Part shown: one piece after another, positions 43,876 through 52,435 of the stretch
Layout: every line of letters starts with the position of its first letter
How positions within the stretch are numbered: the first letter of the stretch is position 1
DNA from: CANJIV01 sp046330225
Lineage (GTDB): Bacteria > Actinomycetota > Thermoleophilia > Solirubrobacterales > Solirubrobacteraceae
Length of the DNA stretch: 64,000 bases
Direction: 5' to 3'
NCBI GenBank assembly: GCA_046330225.1
Contig: JAXLTD010000002.1
Location: 124,001 to 188,000 of the forward strand
Program-made: the position numbers and the translations under genes
Notes under the pieces: generated by a model
Told to the model about the DNA's origin: nothing
Databases searched by the model: none
What the model saw: only the letters and a program-made list of their open reading frames with translations

Positions 43876-46024
43876 GCGCGCGGGACCTCTCGCTGCCCGC
43901 CGCGCCGGGCCGCGGCGCTGCCGCGCGCGGGCGGGCGCTCGCCGGGCGCATCGCACCTCGCCACGTCGCGCTCGCGGCGGTCGTTGCGGTGTCGGCGCTC
44001 CTGAACGCCAACGAGCTGTCCCAGAACGGCTGGGGGAACGAGTACTACGCCGCCGCGGTCAAGTCGATGCTCACCTCGTGGCACAGCTTCTTCTACGTGT
44101 CGTTTGACGCCGGCGGCCTGGTCACCGTCGACAAGCCGCCGCTCGCGCTCTGGCTGCAGGCGGCCAGCGCGAAGGTGTTCGGCTTCTCCTCGCTGAGCCT
44201 GCTCCTGCCCGAGGCGATCTGCGGCGTGCTGTCGGTGATCGCGCTCTACGTCATCGTGGCCAAGCGCTTCGGCGCCTGGGCCGGGATCGCGGCGGCGGCA
44301 GCGCTGGCCGTGTTCCCCTCGCTCGTCGCCGTGTCGCGGGACAACAACCCCGACGCGCTGCTCGTCCTCCTGATGGTGCTGGCCGCCGGCGCGGCGCTGA
44401 CCGCGATCGAGAACGGGCGGCTGCGCAGCCTGCTGTGGTGCGCGGTGCTCGTCGGCCTGGCCTTCAACACCAAGATGCTGGCCGCGTACCTCGTGGTGCC
44501 CGGGATCGCCCTGGCCTACCTCGTGTGCGCCCCGGGCGGGGTGTGGCTGCGGCTGCGCAATCTCGTCGTTGCCGGCGTGGCGATGGCGGCGGTCTCGCTG
44601 GCCTGGCTGGCCGCGGTCGATCTCACCCCGGCTGCGAGCCGGCCGTGGGTCGGCAGCAGCTCGACGAACTCCGCGCTGGATCTCGCGCTGAACTACAACG
44701 GCGTCGGCCGGGTCGGCGGGCAGTTCGGCGGCCCCGGCCAGATCGGCGGGGGCGGCGGCGCCCGTCCGTCCGGCGGCGGGCCGCGGGCGTGGTCCCGCCC
44801 GGCGGCGCGGCGGGCGGCTCGTTCACGCCTCCGGCCGGGGCCGGCGCCTTCCCGGGCGGGCCGCCGCCGGGCGCTGGCGCGGCGGGCGGGATGCCGCCGG
44901 GCATGGGCGCGGCCGGCGGGCCTCCGCCCGGCGTCGGCGGGGCAGGCGGCGGCTTCCGGCCCGGCGCCGGCGGCGGCCCGGGTGGCGGCGGGCCCGGCAG
45001 CGCCGTCTTCGGCGGCCCGACCGGCGCGCTGCGCCTGTTTGGATCCTCGCTCGGGTCCCAGGGCGGCTGGATCCTTGCGCTCGCGGCCGCCGGGATCGCG
45101 GCGATCGGCTTGACGCTCACGCGCCGCCGCCGCGACCCGAAGCTCGCCGCCCTGGTCGTCTTCGGCGGCTGGTTCCTCGCCGAGGCGGTGATCCTCTCCT
45201 TCTCGAAGGGCATCGTGCACCCGTACTACGTCTCCGCGCTCGGGCCTCCGGCCGCCGCGCTCGTCGGGGCTGGAGCCGCGGCGATGGCGGTGCTGGCCCG
45301 CCGCGGCGGCTGGCGCGTCGCCGTGCCGATCGCCGGGTTCGCGGCCGCCGCCGCGGTCCAGGTGGTCCTGCTCCAGCGCGAGGACTTCCTGACCTGGTTC
45401 GTGCCGGTCCTGGTTGGCGGCGTGGCCGTCGCGGCGCTCGCGATGGCGCTCCGGCGCCGGCTGGCCGGCTGGGCGGTGGCGGCGGCGCTCGGCCTGCTCC
45501 TCGTCGCGCCGGCGGCCTACTCGGCCACCGTGTGGGACCACGCGGGCAGCGGCACGTTCCCGGCGGCAGGTGCGGCGCAGGCCGGCGGCCCGTTCAGCGG
45601 CAGCGCCGCGACCGGCACCGCGACGGCGCTCGGGCGCTACCTCAAGGCGCACCGCACCTCCGGAACGACCTGGGACGTGCTCGCCCAGAGCTCGATGAGC
45701 GCCTCGCCGCTGATCCTCGAGGGCGTGAACGCCGGGTCGATGGGCGGGTTCAACGGGGACGATCCGGCCCTGAGCGCCGACGGCGCGGCGAAGCTCATCG
45801 CCGCCGGCAAGGTCCGGTACTTCCTCGTCGGCGGCTCCTTCCCGGGGCGGACCGGCAACGGCGCCTCGGCGGCGGTGGCCAAGGCCTGCACGCGGGTCTC
45901 GAGCTCGGCCTACGGCGGCACGTCCGGGGCCGCCGGCGGCGGGCCGGGCGGCGGCGGGCCGGGCGGCGCCCAGGCCCTCTACGACTGCCAGGGCAGGGCC
46001 GCGGCGGTCGCCGCCGCGGGATGA
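43872..46024 (+). pseudogene. GT39-family membrane glycosyltransferase, frameshifted in a Gly-rich loop
   Basis: About 718 codons in two frames. The first part (43872 to about 44770) has LNANELSQNGWGNEYYAAAV, TVDKPPLALWLQAASAKVFG and many helices of ArnT/PMT-type enzymes, which transfer a sugar from a polyprenyl lipid to proteins or glycans. A one-base loss between about 44750 and 44790, inside a run of Gly codons, puts the second part (PPGGAAGGSFTPPAGAGAFP to the stop at 46022) in another frame. Motifs are intact either side, so sequencing error, a recent indel, or slippage are all open. Confidence 0.82.
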
Positions 46025-46356
46025 AACGGCTCCGCGGCGGCGGGGTGCCCCGGCGGCGTGCCGGGCTGCAGACGCGTCACCCGCAGGGGCGGGTCGGCGG
46101 GAGCGCCGCCCGTGCGGAGGGCCGGGCGGGCCACCCACGAGGACACCCCTCCGGGTTCCTATCCAGGTAATTCACCGTATGGGTCGCCTATCTGGATCGG
46201 AATGTCCGTCTGCCGCGAGTGGCTCAATCTTCGCCAGGATCTCCCGTCCGACGGTGACGGCTTGGAGCAGCAAGGCCGCCGCGGGCCGCTCCCCAGGTGA
46301 TTCGCGTGCGGCTTCGGACCGGTCGGGTGGACCACCGTCTCGCCCCGCCAACCGCC
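46025..46356. other. Gene-free gap with a small AT-richer patch
   Basis: No convincing gene. Short open frames on both strands have no ribosome site or recognised family. Bases around 46158-46205 are clearly less GC-rich than the surroundings. It separates the convergent glycosylation operon and the DegT-like gene. Confidence 0.6.
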
Positions 46357-47475
46357 CTACGCCAGCGCCGCCTTCGCCGCCCCCAGCACCATCGCCAGGT
46401 GCTCGGGCCGCAGCGACTGGTGGACCGGCAGCGCGACGAGCCCGCGGCGGGCCGTCTCGAGCTCCGGATGCTTCTCGCGGTTGAGCAGCGGATGGGGGAC
46501 GGGCCAGACCTCGAGCGCGCGGACGCCGTGCTCGAGCAGCGTGCGCATCGCGGCCGGCCGGTCCGGGACGAGCAGGGGGAAGTAGAGCGGCACCGTCCCG
46601 TCGGGCAGCGAGCGAAACGGGGCCAGCGTGTGATCGGCCAGCTCGGCGGCGAGCACCGTGTAGTGGCTGCGGCGCCGCTCGGCGAGCTCGGCCGGGTCGG
46701 CCCGGGCCACGAGCAGCTCGGTCAGGCGGGACGGCCCGGCGGCGGCGGCCTCCATGTCGGCCACCTCGAGGTCCCACTCGCCGATCACCGTCTCGGTCAG
46801 CGTGCCCTCGCGCGCCGCGGCATCGCCCCGGCTGGCGCCGGCGATCAGCCGCGTGGCCGCGTCGCGCACGGGGGCCGCCGACGCCAGCGCCGCCCGGGTC
46901 GCCGCGAGCGACAGCGCCGAGCGGGCCATGGGCTGCCACGGAGGGCGGCCGGCGGGCCGGGGCGGCGCGCCGCGGCGGACCAGGACCGCGCCGCCGTCCG
47001 GCACGCCCAGCGACTTGCGCGGGCAGAAGACCGCGGCGTCGCCGTGGCCGCCGAGCGGAACCCCATCCGGAGCAGCAGAGAACAGGCCGTGCGCCGCGTC
47101 CTCGATCACCAGGACATCCGCGGGCGCGGCGGGCATCGGGAACCCGAAGTTCGAGATCAGGTAGACGGCGTCGGCCTTGCGGGCCTTGCGCTCGAGGTCC
47201 TCGGCGTCGACGGCCAGGTCCGGTCCGAGGCGGTAGAACCGCACGTCGCAGCCGGCCAGCCGGGCGGCCTCGACCTCCGAGCCGCAGTGGTAGGCGGGCA
47301 TCGCGATGCGGGTGCCGGGCCCGAGCCCCAGCGCCTTGAGCGCCAGCCACGCGGCGCCGCGGCCCAGGTGCGTGAGCGCGGTTCCCGGATGGTCGAAGGG
47401 GAAGGCGGGGGCCGCCGGGCGGCGCAGCGCCGCGGCGGGCTCGAGCGGCGGATAGACGGTGACCAGGCCGCTCAT
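46357..47475 (-). CDS. DegT/DnrJ/EryC1-like PLP aminotransferase
   Basis: 372 residues. PGTRIAMPAYHCGSEVEAAR, DVLVIEDAAHGLFSA and the PLP-lysine region DAAVFCPRKSLGVPDGGAVL give the fold used for nucleotide-sugar amination, though this looks like a divergent relative. ATG overlaps the murJ stop by 4 bp, so it is coupled to lipid II flipping; a role in envelope or wall sugar metabolism is an inference from this. Confidence 0.82.
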   Translation of the reverse strand: MSGLVTVYPPLEPAAALRRPAAPAFPFDHPGTALTHLGRGAAWLALKALGLGPGTRIAMPAYHCGSEVEAARLAGCDVRFYRLGPDLAVDAEDLERKARKADAVYLISNFGFPMPAAPADVLVIEDAAHGLFSAAPDGVPLGGHGDAAVFCPRKSLGVPDGGAVLVRRGAPPRPAGRPPWQPMARSALSLAATRAALASAAPVRDAATRLIAGASRGDAAAREGTLTETVIGEWDLEVADMEAAAAGPSRLTELLVARADPAELAERRRSHYTVLAAELADHTLAPFRSLPDGTVPLYFPLLVPDRPAAMRTLLEHGVRALEVWPVPHPLLNREKHPELETARRGLVALPVHQSLRPEHLAMVLGAAKAALA

Positions 47476-49112
47476 CCGCGCCCCGGGAGGAGCCGCAGGA
47501 ACACCGACAGGTCCTCGGCCCGCAGGAGCCGGGCGGCGAGCACGAACGCGCCGATGCCGGCGACCCCGCCGACCACCAGCTCCGCCAGGGCCCGCAGCTC
47601 GCCCGCGGCCAGCGCGGCGTCCCCGGCGGCGACGACCCCGAGCATCACGGCCCCCGCCACGCACGCTGCCGCCAGCGCCTTGGCGAACTCGCGGGCGATG
47701 CGTCCCCAGTCCAGGGCGCCCACTCGCCGCACGAGCACGGTTCCGCCGACCACGCAGCCGATCACGTAGCCCAGGGTATGCGCCAGGGCCAGGCCTTCGA
47801 TCTTCATCAGCGGGAACAGGGCGAAATCCAGCGCGACCGTGGCGACGTTCTCGGCCACGTTGACCAGCGCCGGGGTGCGGGCATCCTGGCGCGTATAGAA
47901 GGACCGCATGAGGAGCTGGTAGGTCGCGAAGGGCACCAGCCCGATCGCGAAGAAGACGAGCACCCGCGAGACGAGATCCACGCTGTCGGAGCGCACCACG
48001 CCGTGCTCGAGCAGCACCTGGATCATCGGCTTGGCCAGCACGATGAGGGCGGCGGTGGCCGGCAGGAGGAGCAGGGCGGTGGTCCGGAAGCCCTGGGACA
48101 GGGCGTCGCGGAAGCCGGCCTCGTCGCCGTCGGTGTGGCGGGCGGACATCCGCGGGACGAGCGCCGTCATGATCGACACCGCGGCGATCCCGATGGGGAG
48201 CTGGAAGAACGCGAAGGCCGTGACGTAGGCCGTCACCCCGCCCTGCACCCCGTTCGCGAGGTAGAAGCTCACCGCGAACCCCAGCGTGTTCGTGACGACG
48301 TAGGCGATCGTCCAGGCCGACAGCACGGCGAGCCGGCGGACCATCGGGTGACGGAAGTCCACGCGCATGCGGATCCGCCCCGGGAGCCGGCGCAGCGCCG
48401 GGAGGTACATCAGCGTCATCGCCAGCACGCCGGCCGTCGTGCCGAGGCCGAGCAGGAGCTGCTGGCCGGGGTGGTCGTTGACCGAAGCGTCGGTCGGCGT
48501 GCCGGCCACGATCACCGAGAACGTCAGGAACGTTGCAATGACCACGAGGTTGTTCACGATGGGCGCGAACATCGGCAGTGCGAAGCGGCCGTGGGCGTTC
48601 AGGAGGCCCGCGGCAATCGCCGCGAAGCCGTAGAGGAAGATCTGGGGCGAGAACATCCGCAGGAACGACGTGGCCAGCTCGCGCTGCTCGGCCTGCACGG
48701 CGCCGCTGGTCTTCTGGGTGAAGACGTCGACGACCACCGGGGCGCTGACGAGCACGAGCAGGGTGCAGCCGGCCAGCACGACCAGCGATGTGCTCACGAG
48801 CGCCGAGACCGAGCGCCAGGCGTCCTCGTGCTCCTTCGTGCGCAGCTCCTGGATGATGAGCGGGATGAACACGCTCGTGAGGACGCCGCCGAGGATCAGC
48901 TCGTAGATGACGTTGGGCAGCGTGTTGGCGAGGTTGTAGGAGTCAGCGAGGCGCGACTCCGAGACCCCGAGCGCGAAGGCCATCGCGACCGTGCGGCCGA
49001 GGCCGGTGATGCGGGACAGCGCCGTGCCGACCGCCATCACGGCGGTCGGCCGGGCGAGGCTCTGGGTCGCGACGTCGGGGGTCTTCGGCGCGGGAGCGGC
49101 CTCGGTGCTCAT
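47472..49112 (-). CDS. murJ: Lipid II flippase
   Basis: 546 residues with about 14 hydrophobic helices of the MVF/MurJ fold: RITGLGRTVAMAFALGVSES near the start, NTLPNVIYELILGGVLTSVFIPL, ASFLRMFSPQIFLYGFAAI-like central helices, PIGIAAVSIMTALVPRMSARH and YTRQDARTPALVNVAENVAT. It moves the lipid-linked peptidoglycan precursor across the membrane. Downstream of the selenoprotein with a 112-bp gap. Confidence 0.93.
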   Translation of the reverse strand: MSTEAAPAPKTPDVATQSLARPTAVMAVGTALSRITGLGRTVAMAFALGVSESRLADSYNLANTLPNVIYELILGGVLTSVFIPLIIQELRTKEHEDAWRSVSALVSTSLVVLAGCTLLVLVSAPVVVDVFTQKTSGAVQAEQRELATSFLRMFSPQIFLYGFAAIAAGLLNAHGRFALPMFAPIVNNLVVIATFLTFSVIVAGTPTDASVNDHPGQQLLLGLGTTAGVLAMTLMYLPALRRLPGRIRMRVDFRHPMVRRLAVLSAWTIAYVVTNTLGFAVSFYLANGVQGGVTAYVTAFAFFQLPIGIAAVSIMTALVPRMSARHTDGDEAGFRDALSQGFRTTALLLLPATAALIVLAKPMIQVLLEHGVVRSDSVDLVSRVLVFFAIGLVPFATYQLLMRSFYTRQDARTPALVNVAENVATVALDFALFPLMKIEGLALAHTLGYVIGCVVGGTVLVRRVGALDWGRIAREFAKALAAACVAGAVMLGVVAAGDAALAAGELRALAELVVGGVAGIGAFVLAARLLRAEDLSVFLRLLPGRG

Positions 49113-49224
49113 GCGGGCTGCGGGGCGATGCGCATGGCGGGCGGAGGGTAGGGGATCGGCCGGGCGGCCGCGCGCGGGCCGGTGTGCGCCGGCGGGCGCG
49201 CGGACCCGCGGCGCGGGCGTGCGG

Positions 49225-49758
49225 TCAGGCCATCAGGGCGTCGCCCAGCGCGCCGGCGATGCCGCGGGCCATCGCGCGCAGCTCGTCGTCCGTGCGGTCC
49301 TGCACGGGGTGCTCGACGAACCGGCGGGCCAGCCCGGGCGCGCCCAGCAGCTCGGCCTGCCGCCCGGCCGCGTCGGCGAAGGCGCTCGAGGCGACGAGCA
49401 CCGCCGGCCGGCCCAGCTGCTCGAACTCGACGACGTCCCGCAGACCGCAGGACACGCAGGATCCTCAGTCGGCGAGCGCCTCGATGACCGCGTCGCACTG
49501 CTGCGCGATCTCGCGGCGCAGGTCGGCCGGGGCCGGCTTCGTGAAGGTCGGCTTGGCGGTCCGCACCACGTCGTGGCCCTGGGCCCGCAGCAGCGCCTCG
49601 AGCTCGTCGAGGAAGACGTCCCCGCGGGGCTTGCGGATGTCCAGCAGGGCGATGCGGGCCGGCTGGCCGGCCGGCAGCCGCGCCGCCAGCGGGCGCTCGG
49701 CCGCCTCGCGCTCAGCGGTCGGATCCAGGACGACGAGGCCGCGCGGATCGTCGCTCAT
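49225..49758 (-). CDS. UGSC-family selenoprotein (in-frame TGA read as Sec98)
   Basis: 177 residues if TGA at 49465-49467 is decoded as selenocysteine. The N-half reads MSDDPRGLVVLDPT... ARIALLDIRKPRGDVFLDEL and ends VIEALAD; then U98-G-S-C101-V-S-C104, then LRDVVEFEQLGRPAVLVASS. The U-G-S-C motif and the surrounding pattern match the known UGSC (seleno)protein family, whose non-Sec members carry CGSC. Sec98 and Cys101 form a thioredoxin-like UxxC redox pair. A bacterial SECIS hairpin follows the UGA. ATGA coupling joins it to the thioredoxin-domain partner upstream. Alternative: stop at 49465 and re-initiation at GTG 49453-49455, which has a weak AGGA site. Confidence 0.87.
49435..49453 (-). 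promoter_or_regulatory. Predicted bacterial SECIS element
   Basis: In the mRNA, 11 nt after the UGA, GUCCUGC pairs with GCGGGAC (seven pairs, one U-G) around the loop GGUCU. The loop lies 18 nt beyond the UGA and begins with G-G-U. A short stem with G/GU at the loop start, placed within about 16-37 nt of the codon, is what SelB recognises in bacterial mRNAs. Confidence 0.78.
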
Positions 49759-51242
49759 CGCCACGGCTCCACGCTGCGCGTCACCGGCGCCGAGCCGATC
49801 TCGCCCGCCGCCCAGCTCCCGAAGACCATGCTGAAGAGGCCCGCGTCCCCGCCGGCGTAGGCGAGCAGGATCCGCTCGGCCGCCGCGAACTTCGCGACCG
49901 GCATCGCCGGGTCCGAGACCCACTTGGGGTCGATGCCCTCCGGCGAGCCGCTGGCGCCGCGGACGAGGTCGCCCGCGGGGGAGTGCGTGAGCTCGTGCAG
50001 CCGCGCGCGCACCCGGGCGCGGTCCCAGCCGGCCTCCGCGAAGATCCGCCCGTGCTCGGGCCCGACGAGCAGCAGCGCGTCCCAGGCCAGGCGCTGCTTG
50101 GGATGGGCGACCGACTCGAGCGCCGGCGCGAGGCTCGCGCACAGGCCCTCGGGGTCGCGCGCGAGCTGGTCGACGAGGATGCGCGGGGCCTCGGTGGCCA
50201 TCACGGTGACTCCGGTCTCCCCGGGCGCGAGCCCCTGGTCGACGGCGAGCGGCACCCACGGGCAGGTCGCGTCGAGGCGCTCGGCGAAGCAGGAGGCCAC
50301 CTTGCCGGCCTGGCCGTGCGCCGCGCGGTCCTCCCGCTGGGGGATCCCGCCGCCGAGGTTGCGCCCGACCAGCTGCAGGGCGCGTCCGATCGTGCTGTTG
50401 GCCCGGTTGCCCTGGCCGAGGCAGTTGCCGGACGCGTTCATCCCGATCTGCTCGGCGTACGGGCCCGAGACGATCACCGTGGGCCCCGCCGGATGCGTCG
50501 TCGCGATGAGCCCGTGCCAGGCGAACTCCTCGGTGCAGGCGGCCTCCACGGCCGCGAGCACGACCGGCAGCGCGTCGGGCGGGCAGCCCGCCAGGACGGC
50601 GTTGATCGCGACCTTCTCGACGGTGGCCTCGCCGCCGTAGGGCGGGACGATCCCGACGAGGTCCTGGGGGTCGCGGCGGGTGTGCTCGAGCATGGCCACC
50701 ACGCGCTCGGGGGTGGGGGGGACGACGGGCAGTCCGTCGGTCACCCCCCGGTCGTGCAGGGCCTCGACGGGGTCTTCGAGCGCGCCGAGCGTGACCTCGC
50801 GGGCGCGGATCCGTCCGTCCCGGCGGGCGGCACGCGCGGCCAGCCGGGCGGCCACGGCGGGGTCGCGCGTCAGGCTGGCGCAGCCCGGACGCTGCTCGGG
50901 CAGGCCGACAAGGTCAAGCGCCGCGCCGGCGGCGGCGGCGACCGCAGCCAGGCGCGCCCGCTGCAGCCCCTCGACGCGGTCGCGCTCGGAGCCGTCGTCG
51001 CCGAGCAGGATCGCCGCGGGGACCGCGTCGGGGTCAAAGCGGGCGGAGAGCTCGAGGTCCGCGTCGAGGCCCGGGGGCGCGTGGAGGCCGAGGCGCTGCG
51101 CCTGCGCGGCGGTCTGCGCGGCGTCGGACTGCGACACGATCCGGATCGGCGCCCCGGCCGCCGCGGCGGCGTCGAGGGCCGGCAGGACCGTGTCGCACGT
51201 CTCGCAGTCGTGCTTCACGAGGACGAGCAGCTCGGCGGGCAT
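49755..51242 (-). CDS. Thioredoxin-like domain fused to a GLPVVPPT domain, UGSC partner
   Basis: 495 residues. The N-terminal 80 residues hold a thioredoxin-like CxxC (VKHDCETCDTVLPALD, Cys13/Cys16) with cis-Pro-like DAVPAAILLGDDG. The rest is a Cys-bearing domain of unknown function: GVTDGLPVVPPTPERVVAML, VGIVPPYGGEATVEKVAINA, MNASGNCLGQGNRANSTIGR. No selenocysteine codon is inside. It precedes the selenoprotein by a 4-bp overlap (ATGA), so both are made in equal amounts. It may reduce the UxxC site of the selenoprotein or be its target. Confidence 0.82.
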   Translation of the reverse strand: MPAELLVLVKHDCETCDTVLPALDAAAAAGAPIRIVSQSDAAQTAAQAQRLGLHAPPGLDADLELSARFDPDAVPAAILLGDDGSERDRVEGLQRARLAAVAAAAGAALDLVGLPEQRPGCASLTRDPAVAARLAARAARRDGRIRAREVTLGALEDPVEALHDRGVTDGLPVVPPTPERVVAMLEHTRRDPQDLVGIVPPYGGEATVEKVAINAVLAGCPPDALPVVLAAVEAACTEEFAWHGLIATTHPAGPTVIVSGPYAEQIGMNASGNCLGQGNRANSTIGRALQLVGRNLGGGIPQREDRAAHGQAGKVASCFAERLDATCPWVPLAVDQGLAPGETGVTVMATEAPRILVDQLARDPEGLCASLAPALESVAHPKQRLAWDALLLVGPEHGRIFAEAGWDRARVRARLHELTHSPAGDLVRGASGSPEGIDPKWVSDPAMPVAKFAAAERILLAYAGGDAGLFSMVFGSWAAGEIGSAPVTRSVEPWR

Positions 51243-51285
51243 GGCCGGGCGAGTCTAGTTCACGCAGCGCGGGCCGCCGCGGCGC

Positions 51286-52098
51286 TCAGCGGCCCTGCCA
51301 GCGCGGCGCGCGCTTCTCGGCGAAGGCCCGGACGCCCTCGCGGAAGTCCGCGGAGCCGAAGCAGGCGTGGCGCAGGGCCACGACTTCGGCCTCGACGTCC
51401 GGGTCGAGGCGGCCCTCGGCCGCGAGCAGCTCGCGGATCACGCGCTTGTTGCCCTGCAGCGAGAGCGGGGCGTTCCCGGCGATCTCGAGCGCCCAGTCCA
51501 GCGCCGTGCCCGGGAGCTCGTGGGGCGCGACCACGGCGTTCACGAGGCCCCAGGCCAGCGCCTCCTCGGCGGGTATCGTGCGCCCGGTGAGGAACAGCTC
51601 GCGCGTGCGCGGCGCGCCGATCGCGTCGAGGAACTTGCGCAGCCCCGTGTGGGAGTACACGAGCCCGAGCTTGGCCGGCGGCATGCCGACCACGGTCCCG
51701 CTGGCCGCCAGGCGCAGGTCGCAGGACAGGGCGAGCTCCAGGCCGCCGCCGATCGCGTGGCCGTTCAGCGCCGCCACGGTCGGGAACGGGAACGCCTCGA
51801 CGGCGTCGATCGCCGCGGCGAAGGGGTGGGCGACGAGCTTCTCGGCCTCCTCGGCGAAGACGTCCTCGGGGATGTCGCCGATGTCGTAGCCCGCCGAGAA
51901 CATGCGCTCGGACCCCGTGATGACGACGCAGCGCACCTCGGTGCCCTGCAGCGACGCGAGGGCCGCGGAGATCCCGTCGAGGATGCCCTGGTCCAGGGCG
52001 TTGCGCTTGGCGGGGTTTGCGATCGTGAGCCGCGCCACGGCGCCGTCGGGCCGGTCCAGCAGCAGGCGCCCGTCGGCGTACTCGGCGGCAGCGGTCAC
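51286..52098 (-). CDS. Enoyl-CoA hydratase/isomerase
   Basis: 270 residues. Crotonase signatures ALNGHAIGGGLELALSCDLR and AKLGLVYSHTGLRKFLDAIG, plus the oxyanion loop MFSAGYDIGDIP, place it among FadB/EchA hydratases; one of the two general-acid/base glutamates is a tyrosine/histidine-like site here, so hydratase versus isomerase or hydrolase is undecided. 43 bp upstream of the thioredoxin-domain gene, probably one transcript. Confidence 0.88.
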   Translation of the reverse strand: MTAAAEYADGRLLLDRPDGAVARLTIANPAKRNALDQGILDGISAALASLQGTEVRCVVITGSERMFSAGYDIGDIPEDVFAEEAEKLVAHPFAAAIDAVEAFPFPTVAALNGHAIGGGLELALSCDLRLAASGTVVGMPPAKLGLVYSHTGLRKFLDAIGAPRTRELFLTGRTIPAEEALAWGLVNAVVAPHELPGTALDWALEIAGNAPLSLQGNKRVIRELLAAEGRLDPDVEAEVVALRHACFGSADFREGVRAFAEKRAPRWQGR

Positions 52099-52141
52099 CG
52101 GCGGCAGGCTAGATCATGCGGTCGCGACCCGCCGCCGCGGG

Positions 52142-52357
52142 TCAGTCCGCCAGCACGACGAGGGGATCGCCCTCGTTGACCGACTGGCCCTCCTCGCAGA
52201 GGATCTCGGCCACGGTGCCGCCGTCCTCGGCCTCGACGGGCATCTCCATCTTCATGGACTCGAGGATGACGACGGTGTCGCCCTCGGCCACGGCATCGCC
52301 GACCTTGACCTCGATCTTCCACACCGTGCCGGTGATGTGGGCCTCGACTTCGGACAA
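52142..52357 (-). CDS. Biotin/lipoyl-carrier protein, TB7.3-like
   Basis: 71 residues, identical in length to mycobacterial TB7.3. The biotinylation motif ILESMKMEMPVEAEDGG has the target Lys36, and the halves TGTVWKIEVKVGDAVAEGD and GTVAEILCEEGQSVNEGDPL form the hammerhead sheet. The start is a TTG with AGGAGG 6 nt upstream; no ATG or GTG fits. It carries CO2 for a carboxylase encoded elsewhere, linking to the bio genes of this window. It also sits 43 bp from the enoyl-CoA hydratase. Confidence 0.93.
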   Translation of the reverse strand: MSEVEAHITGTVWKIEVKVGDAVAEGDTVVILESMKMEMPVEAEDGGTVAEILCEEGQSVNEGDPLVVLAD

Positions 52358-52435
52358 CGGATGCCTCCTGAACGCGGTGGACCGACGGCGACCGGCACAA
52401 TAGCCGCCCCCGCCGACGCCACCCGGCGGCCGCCC

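Noticed and set aside
46058..46300. 80-codon plus-strand frame in the gap after the GT39 gene
   Set aside because: No ribosome site, no recognisable family, and Arg/Gly/Pro-heavy composition; not enough for a gene call.
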